From positions 1-21,078 of the forward strand of contig NZ_MXAN01000006.1 in assembly GCF_002027545.1 (NCBI RefSeq): a stretch of 21,078 bases of DNA, given 5' to 3'. The DNA comes from Moraxella lacunata (GTDB taxonomy: Bacteria > Pseudomonadota > Gammaproteobacteria > Pseudomonadales > Moraxellaceae). The notes under the pieces are model-generated. The model searched no databases. It saw only the letters and a list, made by a program, of their open reading frames with translations, and was not told the origin of the DNA. A program made the translations under genes and the position numbers. Below, piece after piece: positions 14,372 to 21,078 of the stretch (positions within the stretch are counted from its first letter, which is position 1; every line of letters begins with the position of its first letter).

Positions 14372-14400
14372 TTGTATTTATGGTGGATATTTGTTATAAT
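14372..14400 (+). promoter_or_regulatory. rpsU promoter
   Basis: TTGTAT (14372-14377), 17 bases, TATAAT (14395-14400) preceded by TGT. The -10 is perfect and extended. The leader to the rpsU ATG would be about 115 bases; it holds a short stem, AGCTG (14439 on) / CAGCT (to about 14466), but no recognised riboregulator. Confidence 0.6.
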
Positions 14401-14522
14401 GGGCAGGTTTTGTAAAAACACCTTGTTCCAATTTGAGCTGATGCCTACGCCAAGACCGTACCAGCTAATTATAACATACAGCCAAATTGATGCCTTAGCT
14501 GTCTTGATAATCGGAGTAACCC

Positions 14523-14738
14523 ATGCCTTCTGTAAAGGTCAAAGAAAACGAACCTGTTGACATTGCCATTCGTCGCTTTAAACGTGCTTGTGAAAAAGCA
14601 GGCGTTTTGGCTGATGTACGCAAAAAAGAATTCTACGAAAAACCAACCCAAGAGCGTAAGCGTAAAAAAGCCGCTGCGGTCAAGCGTTACAAGAAAAAAG
14701 TATGGCGTGAGCAAGCACGTACCGTACGTAAATACTAA
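14523..14738 (+). CDS. rpsU: Ribosomal protein bS21
   Basis: bS21 is a small basic 30S protein near the mRNA exit that helps mRNA binding at initiation. The 71-residue sequence starts [20 protein letters not shown] and has the [20 protein letters not shown] block and the Arg/Lys-rich tail ending TVRKY, as in gammaproteobacteria. GGAG (14513-14516) precedes the ATG at a good distance. In enterics rpsU leads the rpsU-dnaG-rpoD operon; here a terminator-like hairpin and an IS relic follow, so it is transcribed alone. Confidence 0.98.
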   Translation: MPSVKVKENEPVDIAIRRFKRACEKAGVLADVRKKEFYEKPTQERKRKKAAAVKRYKKKVWREQARTVRKY

Positions 14739-14754
14739 TCGCATGTAAAAGCCC

Positions 14755-14775
14755 ATTGGTATTGGTATTGGTATT
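14755..14775 (+). repeat. Short tandem repeat ATTGGT x3.5
   Basis: Three and a half copies of the hexamer ATTGGT lie 17 bases after the rpsU stop. It is too short to carry a role by itself but could vary by slippage. Confidence 0.6.
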
Positions 14776-14782
14776 TTGCCAC

Positions 14783-14853
14783 AAAAAGCATTCATCAATG
14801 AAACATACCCAAAAGTAAGATTTGGACAGTGTTTCAAAATTGAATGCTTTTTT
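14783..14853 (+). terminator. Terminator-like long hairpin after rpsU
   Basis: AAAAAGCATTCA (14783-14794) pairs with TGAATGCTTTTT (14841-14852) and, after an internal bulge of four bases on each side, TGAAACA pairs with TGTTTCA (14830-14836); the loop is about 24 bases and six T follow the stem. It probably ends the rpsU transcript. The IS relic starts directly after it. Confidence 0.65.
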
Positions 14854-14854
14854 A

Positions 14855-14892
14855 TCCCCACCGCCGTAAACCTGCGACTTAGGCAGTGGGGA
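14855..14892. repeat. IS605-type left-end hairpin
   Basis: TCCCCACCGCC (14855-14865) pairs with GGCAGTGGGGA (14882-14892) with one mismatch and a 16-base loop. Imperfect hairpins near the tip are the TnpA recognition sites in this family. Confidence 0.6.
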
Positions 14893-14931
14893 TAAGGCGA
14901 CATGGAAACCCTAATGTGGTGTCCTTGCGTG

Positions 14932-15021
14932 TCAGCGACACTCATGTTCAATATACTGTCTAATAATCTCAATCGGTGCGCCGCCACAACTGCCTGCAAA
15001 ATAACTTGGTGACCCCATCTT
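14932..15021 (-). pseudogene. tnpA: TnpA (Y1 HUH transposase) C-terminal remnant
   Basis: The minus strand encodes KMGSPSYFAGSCGG followed by APIEIIRQYIEHECR and a stop. SPSYF-x-G-x-x-GG-A-P-x-x-x-I-x-x-Y-I-E is the C-terminus of IS200/IS605 TnpA, which is normally about 130-155 residues with an HUH motif and a catalytic Tyr. Only the final 30 codons remain; the HUH part is gone and the sequence runs almost directly into the tnpB promoter region, so an internal deletion removed the 5' part. It cannot be active. Any mobility of this copy would need TnpA supplied in trans. Confidence 0.85.
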
Positions 15022-15037
15022 AACTCTATTTTAGGGC

Positions 15038-15065
15038 TTGACATAAAATTAGACCAATGTATAAT
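15038..15065 (+). promoter_or_regulatory. Full-consensus promoter in front of tnpB
   Basis: TTGACA (15038-15043), 16 bases, TATAAT (15060-15065): both hexamers are perfect sigma-70 consensus. The start would be near 15072, about 20 bases before the tnpB ATG. Confidence 0.7.
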
Positions 15066-15092
15066 TAAAATAATAAAATCATACCAAAACCT

Positions 15093-15995
15093 ATGAAAAC
15101 ACTCAAACTACGCATATATGACAGTAAAATAAAGCAACTTGAAAAATTAGCAAGTTCGGTGAATTTTGTATGGAATTATGTTAATGAGTTAAGTTATAAA
15201 TACCTACAGCGTACAGGCAAATTCTTATCTGCCTATGATTTAAACGACTACACCAAAGGCAGTGGCGAGCTGTTAGGCTTACATTCCCAAACCATCCAAG
15301 CCATTAACGAAACCCACGCCAAAAGCCGAAAACAATTTAAAAAGGTACAATGCGGTACAAACTCTGTAGGTCTTGATTTAGGCTGTAAAGATAGCGTAAC
15401 AACAAGCAATGGTGATAAACTAATCACCAAATTCACCCAAAAATACGCAAATAAACTAGCCAAAGCCCAAAGAGCCAACAAGAAAAAGCAAGTTAAAACC
15501 ATACATGCATGCCAAACATGCCAAAATTAAAAATTCACGATTAAACGCCATTCATCAATTTACAAGCAAATTACAAGCAAACTGGTCAAACAAAATGCTT
15601 TGATTGTGATTGGTAAATTAAATTCAAAAACATTCACATCAAGCAAACTGGCTAAATCGGTTTACGACGCAAGTTGGTATGAACTTAAACGACAGCTAGA
15701 TTATAAGTGCAAGCATGCAGGTTGTCTGTATGAAGAAGTGGATGAACATTTTACAACCCAAACCTGTTCGTGTTGTGGTGCCATTACTAACAACAGTCCC
15801 AGAGGTAGAGCAGGTTTGGCAATAAGAGAATGGACTTGTGGTGCTTGTAACACCACGCACGACAGAGATGTCAATGCAGCTAAGAACATTCTCCGTATCG
15901 GACGTGATACGCTCGCTGGAGGAAGCCCCTCCCTTAGGGAGGGGAGTACGTCACGTTTGCAAGGTCAAAGCCTTTACCAACACCTATCGCTCTGA
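15093..15995 (+). pseudogene. tnpB: Broken TnpB (RNA-guided RuvC nuclease of IS605 family)
   Basis: TnpB cuts DNA using an RNA from the element's right end. Here the N-terminus (MKTLKLRIYDSKIKQLEKL) runs to RKQFKK at about residue 84, then jumps straight to SVGLDLGCKDSVTTSNGDK (RuvC-I Asp). Full-length members have more than 100 further residues there, so a large internal deletion is inferred. Next come a 9-base tandem duplication (15508-15525), a TAA at 15528, and an 11-base tandem duplication (15560-15581); afterwards the original frame resumes with ALIVIGKLNSKTFTSSKLAKS, the zinc finger CSCCG..CGAC, and DRDVNAAKNIL (RuvC-III Asp). The usual RuvC-II Glu position reads VIGKL, without Glu; a Glu in VDEHFTTQTC may take its place. 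Not functional as it stands. Confidence 0.9.
15800..15970 (+). ncRNA. Candidate omega (right-end) RNA of the TnpB element
   Basis: In IS605-family elements the 3' end of tnpB and the right end encode the guide RNA scaffold. Here hairpins GTATC/GATAC (15894-15909) and CCCCTCCC/GGGAGGGG (15926-15944, three-base loop) precede AGTACGTCA (15945-15953). If the tip is at 15953, the guide would be the flank from 15954. The 5' boundary given is approximate. Confidence 0.45.
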
Positions 15996-16211
15996 AAATG
16001 CCAGTCGTGGCAGGGCTCATTTGGACGTGCTTAAACAATGCCGAGCCAAACACCATGAAATGTTTTGTGTGGATGAAGAGGTAGAGTGTACCGAATACAA
16101 ATAAATCATCGCTAAATTCTGTGATATCAGATGATATTAAGATATCTTGTGGGCAGATTACTCCTAGTTTAGCCATTTTGGCGTCATCTTAAATTCTTAC
16201 TAAAACATACC
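15996..16211. other. Region between IS relic and polA, no recognised gene
   Basis: A plus frame from inside the IS runs on through ENASRGRAHLDVLKQC to a stop at 16104; a minus frame from 16176 (MAKLGVICPQ) runs through FRAIGVGKGFDL toward the IS. I recognise neither. Either may be a remnant of a gene split by the insertion. Palindromes TGATATCA (16122-16129) and AAGATATCTT (16139-16148) lie in the part nearest polA. No convincing polA promoter is visible. Confidence 0.4.
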
Positions 16212-19106
16212 ATGACCTACACCAGCATTCCCAACCTTGCCAAATTTGATACATCTGGCATTGACAACAATCGTCCGCCTGTGATTTTGGTGGATGGTTC
16301 ATATTACCTATTTCGCTGTTTTCACGGCTTGCCCCCCTTGTCCAACCAAGACGGCTTGCCCACCAACGCCACTCGTGGCGTGCTAAATGCTTTGGGTAAA
16401 CTCATGAAAAAGTACAACCCTACCCACATGGCGGTCGCTTTTGACACAAAAGCCCCAACTTTTCGCCATAAATTATCGGACCTTTATAAAGCCCATCGTC
16501 CGCCCATGGATGAGGATTTACAAGTACAAATTCCCTACATTCATGAGTTGATTGAAAAGTTGGGCATTGCTCTTATTAAAATTGATGGTTTTGAAGCAGA
16601 TGACATCATTGGCACACTTGCTCGTAACGCCTGTATGCAGGGCTACCCTGTTGTCATCTCCACAGGCGACAAGGACATGGCACAGCTTGTCAATGACTGT
16701 GTGATTTTAGAAGACAGCTTTAAAGATAAAATCACAGACGTGGCAGGCGTGTTTGACAAATTTGGCGTACACAACACCCAAATTGCCGATTATCTCACAC
16801 TCATGGGCGATTCATCAGATGGCATTGCAGGTATTCCCAAAGTGGGTGCAAAGACAGCAAGCAAACTCCTTGGTGAGTATGGCGACATTGACGGCATTTT
16901 GGCAAATCTTGCCAATATCAAAGGTATGGTTGGACAAAAAATTGCTGAACATCAAGATGAGATTCCCCTAAATCGTACCCTTGCCACGATTGTTACCGAT
17001 TTACAATTACCCATTTCATTTGACGAATTAAGATTAGACAATGACAAAGAGACACAAATAAAACGTGCCAAAGCGTTATATGAGTTATTTAAGACATTAG
17101 AATTTAAAAAAGAAATGGCAGAACAGTTGGCATTATTAACAATGACAGAGCCATCCGTTACCAATGATTTATTTAATAATGACAATACCGATAATGAATT
17201 AAACAATCCTTTTGATGATAATTTGGCTGATAACAGCGATGAATTATCTGTTAAACCCTTACCCATTAAACAAGGTACTTATAAAACCATAAATAGCCTT
17301 GATGAATTTCATAAGTTTATTGATAAATTAAAGAATGTGCCTTATTTTGCCATTGATACTGAGACGACCAGCATTGATTGGCAAAAAGCAGAGTTGGTTG
17401 GGGTATCTATCGCTACAACCAATTATGAAGGCTATTATATCCCTGTGGGGCATACGGGCGATTTTGATATTTTATTGGATAACCAATTAGATAGAGACTT
17501 TGTTTTAAATGAATTAAAACCCATTTTACAAAACCCCAATATCGGCAAAATCGGACAGCACATTAAATACGACAGTCATATTTTTAAAAAATATGGCATT
17601 GAATTAAATAATTGGCATATGGACACAATGCTCGCCAGTTATGTGATTAACGGTGTGGCAACACGGCATAATATGGACGATTTGGCACGCCACTATCTGG
17701 GCGTAACTACCACCACCTTTGAAGACGTGGCAGGCAAAGGGGCAAAACAGCTTAGCTTTGATAAAGTGGACATGGATAAGGCAAGCGACTATGCGTGCGA
17801 AGATGCGGACATTACGTATCGTTTGTTTAGTGTGTTTGACGAGTATTTGCAAAAAGATACTAATGCCAATAGCCTGTTGCACCAATTAGAAATCCCTACC
17901 GCCCAAATCCTAGCCCAAATGGAGCATGACGGCATTTTGATAAAAACTGAATTTTTGGGTAAATTGTCGCTTGCTTTTGACAATCAAATCAGCCAGTTAG
18001 AACAAAAGGCGTTTGAATTGGCGGGCGAGACCTTTAACGTGGCAAGCCCAAAACAGCTTGGCGAGATTTTGTTTGACAAACTAGGCATATTAGGCGGTAA
18101 AAAAACCAAAACAGGACAATATTCCACATCCGAGGCGGTGCTTGCCAAGATTGACCACCCGCTTGTGGACGTGGTGCTAGAACATAGAAGTCTCTCCAAG
18201 CTCAAAAGCACCTACACGGACGCTCTTGCCAAAGTCGCCGACAAACAGGGGCGAGTGCATACCAGCTACCACCAAGCCTTGACGAGTACGGGGCGACTGT
18301 CGTCATCAGACCCCAACCTACAAAATATCCCCATTCGCACCGACACAGGGCGACTCATTCGTGAAGCCTTTATTGCACCGACAGGGCGTGTGATTATGGC
18401 GGCGGACTATTCGCAGATTGAGCTGCGGCTCATGGCTCATTTTAGTGGCGATGAGAGTTTGATTAACGCCTTTAAAAACAACCTAGACATTCACACCGCC
18501 ACCGCCGCCGAGATTATGGGTAAAGACTTGGCGGACGTAACGCCAAACGAGAGACGTTCGGCAAAGGCGGTCAATTTTGGGTTGCTATACGGCATGGGCG
18601 TGTTTGGGCTTGCCAAACAGCTGGGCGTAGAAAATGGTGTGGCAAAGGACTACATCAAGCGGTATTTTGCCCGTTATCCTGCCATACATGACTACATGGA
18701 AAATACCAAAAGTTACGTGAAATCAACAGGTTATGTTACCACCATTTTGGGACGTAAGCTCTACGCCCCTGATATCAACTCATCAAACACCATGATACGA
18801 CAAGGGGCGGAGCGAGCAAGCATTAACGCCCCCTTACAAGGCTCTGCCGCCGAAATCATCAAACTTGCCATGATAGCCGTGGATAAAATCCTGCCCAAAG
18901 ACCATGCCAAACTTATGCTCCAAGTGCATGATGAATTGGTGTTTGAAGTGGACAGTGATAAGGCAGATGAGATGGGTGAGATTATCAAAACTGCCATGCA
19001 AAACGTGCTGACCGATACCGCCAAAGAGTTAGGCTGGGATGTGGCGTTTACTGTACCGCTTGTTGTGGAGGTGGGTGTGGGTAACAATTGGGAGGAGGCT
19101 CATTAA
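16212..19106 (+). CDS. polA: DNA polymerase I
   Basis: PolA fills gaps and removes RNA primers. The 964-residue protein has three domains. The 5'-3' nuclease (about 22-310) has Asp28 in ILVDGS and IDGFEADDIIGTLA and GDKDMAQLV. The 3'-5' exonuclease (about 370-550) keeps its metal ligands: DTE (Asp382, Glu384), KYDSHIF and YACEDAD, so proofreading should work. The polymerase domain has motif A (AADYSQIELR, Asp732), motif B (RRSAKAVNFGLLYGMG) and motif C (LQVHDELVFEV, Asp907). It is about 35 residues longer than E. coli PolA, from a 15-residue N-terminal extension and an Asn/Asp-rich linker (about 312-350). The linker and first part of the exonuclease use A+T-rich codons, many TTA, unlike the rest. 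Confidence 0.98.
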   Translation: MTYTSIPNLAKFDTSGIDNNRPPVILVDGSYYLFRCFHGLPPLSNQDGLPTNATRGVLNALGKLMKKYNPTHMAVAFDTKAPTFRHKLSDLYKAHRPPMDEDLQVQIPYIHELIEKLGIALIKIDGFEADDIIGTLARNACMQGYPVVISTGDKDMAQLVNDCVILEDSFKDKITDVAGVFDKFGVHNTQIADYLTLMGDSSDGIAGIPKVGAKTASKLLGEYGDIDGILANLANIKGMVGQKIAEHQDEIPLNRTLATIVTDLQLPISFDELRLDNDKETQIKRAKALYELFKTLEFKKEMAEQLALLTMTEPSVTNDLFNNDNTDNELNNPFDDNLADNSDELSVKPLPIKQGTYKTINSLDEFHKFIDKLKNVPYFAIDTETTSIDWQKAELVGVSIATTNYEGYYIPVGHTGDFDILLDNQLDRDFVLNELKPILQNPNIGKIGQHIKYDSHIFKKYGIELNNWHMDTMLASYVINGVATRHNMDDLARHYLGVTTTTFEDVAGKGAKQLSFDKVDMDKASDYACEDADITYRLFSVFDEYLQKDTNANSLLHQLEIPTAQILAQMEHDGILIKTEFLGKLSLAFDNQISQLEQKAFELAGETFNVASPKQLGEILFDKLGILGGKKTKTGQYSTSEAVLAKIDHPLVDVVLEHRSLSKLKSTYTDALAKVADKQGRVHTSYHQALTSTGRLSSSDPNLQNIPIRTDTGRLIREAFIAPTGRVIMAADYSQIELRLMAHFSGDESLINAFKNNLDIHTATAAEIMGKDLADVTPNERRSAKAVNFGLLYGMGVFGLAKQLGVENGVAKDYIKRYFARYPAIHDYMENTKSYVKSTGYVTTILGRKLYAPDINSSNTMIRQGAERASINAPLQGSAAEIIKLAMIAVDKILPKDHAKLMLQVHDELVFEVDSDKADEMGEIIKTAMQNVLTDTAKELGWDVAFTVPLVVEVGVGNNWEEAH

Positions 19107-19245
19107 GTCATTAAAGTTGGGTGTGATTGGATTTGTTTGGGCGTACGGGTCTGCCATTTTGTGTATGTCAAATCTGATGGTAGGGCAGGTCTAATTGGAC
19201 GCAACAATCACCAAATACCCATAAATACTCACAAATACACGTCTG

Positions 19246-19280
19246 TTTGATTGATAAAACCAAATAAACCATCAATCAAA
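19246..19280 (+). promoter_or_regulatory. Hairpin in the leader of the SulP gene
   Basis: TTTGATTGAT (19246-19255) pairs perfectly with ATCAATCAAA (19271-19280) around a 15-base loop, ending 21 bases before the ATG. Just upstream AAATAC recurs three times about ten bases apart (19213-19237). It could be an operator or an mRNA structure. Confidence 0.4.
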
Positions 19281-19301
19281 TACAAATATGGAAAATAAAA
19301 T

Positions 19302-21029
19302 ATGACATTCATGAAGCGACTCTCCATCACTCTCATGCCCACATGGTTAGTTCCATTGTTGGCAGAGCCAAAGCGTATCTTGCCTGAGCTTGGTACGGGG
19401 CTGATGATGGCGGTGCTGGTCATCCCCCAAAGTTTGGGCTATGCCTTGTTGGCAGGGCTGCCCCCTGTCATGGGTCTATATAGTGCCATTGTGCCAACAC
19501 TGGTATATGCCTATGTGGGGTCAAGCTCGGTCAATGCCGTAGGCCCTGTTGCCATTACCGCCATCATGACAGCAGGGGCATTGTCATCTTATGAGTTGGG
19601 CAGTTTGCAATATCAGCAAATGGCGATAACGCTCGCTTTGATGGTTGGTGTGCTACTCATGCTCGCCCATGTGATACGTTTGGGCTGGATCATGCAGTTT
19701 GTTAGTCGTGGCGTAACCAGTGGCTTTATTAGTGGGGCATCTGTGCTGATTATTTTGGGGCAGTTAAAGCACTTAATTGGCATGCCATTATCAGGTAGTG
19801 GATTGATAGAGATGATGACTAAGATGGTAGGGCAGGGGCGATTATTTCATCTGCCAACTGCTGTATTGGGGCTGGGGGCATTGGGACTGCTACTTATAAA
19901 TCGCTATCGCCCCACGCTCATGCACGGCGTGCTGTATCGCCTGCTGCCTAAGTCCTCTCATGCTCACATCACTCGTTTTTTTATTGTGATACTCGTTGCT
20001 CTAAGTATCATCATCGCTCGCCATTATGGTTTTGCTAATTTGGGTATTGCCACACTCATCTCTTTACCTACACACCTACCTTTGCCTGCCTTGCCTGTGG
20101 TAGATTTGGACATCATCATCACATTATTGCCATCAGCCTTACTTATTGCACTCATTGCCTTTATATCCAGTGCCAGTGTGGCAGGTAATTTGGCACGCAT
20201 CCGCCAAGAATCATTTACTCCCAACCATGAACTAAAAGGGTTGGGGCTTGCCAATATCGCAAGTTCATTTTTTGGTGGATTTGCTGTCTCAGGTGGCATC
20301 TCTCGCACCAGTTTAAATGTTGCACTCGGAGCAAACACCCCCCTATCATCCATTATCTGTGCTGTGGGAGTGCTGATTATTGCGTTATTTTTGGGGCAAT
20401 TCATCACGGGGCTACCCTATGCGGTACTCTCTGCCATCATCATCACCTCCGCCATTGCCATGATCGATGTAACAAGTTTTAAGATTGCCTATACCCAAGA
20501 CAAAAATGAAGCTCTAACCCTTGCCATGACCTTTGTGGCATGTGTGGGCTTTGGGTTAAATGTTGGACTTATTACAGGGCTTTTGGTCAGTTTTGCTCTG
20601 ATTATTTATCGCTCGCACCGTGCACATGTGGCGGTTGTGGGGCAGATAGCAGACAGTGAACATTTTCGTAACATTTGTCGCCATCAGGCACAAACTTTTG
20701 AAAATATCATACTCATTCGCATTGATGAGAGCCTGTATTTTGGCAATGTCGCCACCGTCCGCACCGCCCTAGATGACATCTGTCGTGAGTATCCTACCGC
20801 TCGCCACATCGTCATCATCATGACGGCGGTCAATCACGTGGATTTATCCGCCCAAGAAATGCTTGCCGACTTTAACCGCACGCTCATCATGGACGACAAG
20901 CAATTACACTTTACCGAAATCAAAGGGCCTGTCATGGACGCTCTCATGCACACCCCTGTCATCACAACACTAAGCGGTCAGGTGTTTTTAAGTACAGGTA
21001 TGGCGGTAAACACCTTAAAAAACACTTGA
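19302..21029 (+). CDS. SulP (SLC26) family anion transporter with STAS domain
   Basis: This 575-residue inner-membrane protein has the SulP layout: a short cytoplasmic start, a membrane part of about 10-14 helices (residues about 30-440), and a cytoplasmic STAS domain (about 470-560). The signature VIPQSLGYALLAGLPPVMGLYSAIVPTLVYAYVGSS (about 41-76) is clear, followed by GFISGASVLIILGQLKHLIG and the FGGFAVSGGISRTSLN segment. The family moves sulfate, bicarbonate, dicarboxylates or other anions, usually with Na+ or H+; the substrate cannot be read from sequence here, and no carbonic anhydrase or sulfate gene adjoins it. An ATG nine bases later could also serve. A weak GGA lies before the ATG. 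A tandem repeat begins 29 bases after the stop. Confidence 0.93.
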   Translation: MTFMKRLSITLMPTWLVPLLAEPKRILPELGTGLMMAVLVIPQSLGYALLAGLPPVMGLYSAIVPTLVYAYVGSSSVNAVGPVAITAIMTAGALSSYELGSLQYQQMAITLALMVGVLLMLAHVIRLGWIMQFVSRGVTSGFISGASVLIILGQLKHLIGMPLSGSGLIEMMTKMVGQGRLFHLPTAVLGLGALGLLLINRYRPTLMHGVLYRLLPKSSHAHITRFFIVILVALSIIIARHYGFANLGIATLISLPTHLPLPALPVVDLDIIITLLPSALLIALIAFISSASVAGNLARIRQESFTPNHELKGLGLANIASSFFGGFAVSGGISRTSLNVALGANTPLSSIICAVGVLIIALFLGQFITGLPYAVLSAIIITSAIAMIDVTSFKIAYTQDKNEALTLAMTFVACVGFGLNVGLITGLLVSFALIIYRSHRAHVAVVGQIADSEHFRNICRHQAQTFENIILIRIDESLYFGNVATVRTALDDICREYPTARHIVIIMTAVNHVDLSAQEMLADFNRTLIMDDKQLHFTEIKGPVMDALMHTPVITTLSGQVFLSTGMAVNTLKNT

Positions 21030-21057
21030 CAACTTGCCAAATCCGCTGATAATCTTT

Positions 21058-21078
21058 GGAAAATTGGAAAATTGGAAA
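21058..21078 (+). repeat. Tandem repeat GGAAAATT, cut by window edge
   Basis: Two full copies and the first five bases of a third copy of the octamer GGAAAATT run to the end of the window. Its full length is unknown. Confidence 0.65.

Larger units (their letters stand above)
14855..15995 (+). mobile_element. Decayed IS605-type insertion sequence (tnpA tail plus broken tnpB)
   Basis: The unit has a left-end hairpin, a 30-codon tnpA remnant on the minus strand, a divergent tnpB on the plus strand with a deletion and a stop, and a right-end hairpin (15926-15944). This order is that of IS605-family elements, which move as single strands through TnpA and hairpin ends and make no target duplication. 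The true right tip is uncertain: probably about 15953, while the tnpB frame runs on to 15995. It sits between rpsU and polA. Confidence 0.85.

Noticed and set aside
14372..14560. 62-codon plus frame before and into rpsU
   Set aside because: It begins in the rpsU promoter and overlaps the start of rpsU in another frame; the residues look random.
14469..15044. Long minus frame opposite rpsU and the tnpA remnant
   Set aside because: It lies antisense to rpsU and out of frame with the recognisable TnpA C-terminus.
19145..19195. GGGCGTACGGGTCTGCC and GGGCAGGTCTAA as a degenerate MITE
   Set aside because: The resemblance to the family ends is weak and needs gaps; the core shows no match.

Overview
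The window looks like chromosomal core DNA of a Moraxella-like gammaproteobacterium (family Moraxellaceae). This is an inference from protein style and gene order, not from a search. Supporting signs are ibaG-murA adjacency, dsbC-hom adjacency as in Acinetobacter and Pseudomonas, yraN followed by a BON-domain lipoprotein, an N-terminal sequence typical of Acinetobacter/Moraxella DUF805 proteins, and abundant A+T-rich intergenic DNA carrying small repeats.

Layout. 1-195: start of a DUF805 membrane protein (-), cut by the window edge. 350-829: rlmH (-), divergent from yraN and a dolP-like lipoprotein (917/932-2351, +). 2352-2735: repeat-rich gap with two MITE-type elements. 2736-4317: ibaG and murA, with a strong terminator hairpin between them. 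4318-4509: a 113-bp inverted-repeat element and a bidirectional terminator. 4510-6755: rplY-pth-dusC on the minus strand, divergent from putP (7039-8547, +). 8548-9391: putP terminator and a MITE cluster that ends 31 bp before a SPOR-domain protein (9392-10123). 10178-13148: a small lipoprotein, hom and a lipoprotein form of dsbC, all on the minus strand. 13459-14738: DUF808/YedI protein and rpsU. 14855 to about 15995: a decayed IS605-type insertion (tnpA tail, broken tnpB, right-end RNA hairpin). 16212-19106: polA. 19302-21029: a SulP-family anion transporter.

Most genes are housekeeping: ribosome and tRNA maintenance (RlmH, bL25, Pth, DusC, bS21), envelope (MurA, DolP-like, SPOR, DsbC), Fe-S/redox handling (IbaG), threonine/methionine synthesis (Hom), replication and repair (PolA) and transport (PutP, SulP). 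The accessory content is a recurring MITE family with ends close to TAGGGCGTGCCTGCC and the TnpB-type IS relic.

No complete new multi-gene defence or biosynthetic system is visible. The most interesting signals are the MITE family, whose right end carries a promoter-like extended -10 aimed at the SPOR gene; the TnpB relic with a displaced RuvC-II glutamate, two tandem duplications and a possible guide-RNA end; several leader and operator candidates; and a TTA-rich, A+T-rich patch inside polA.
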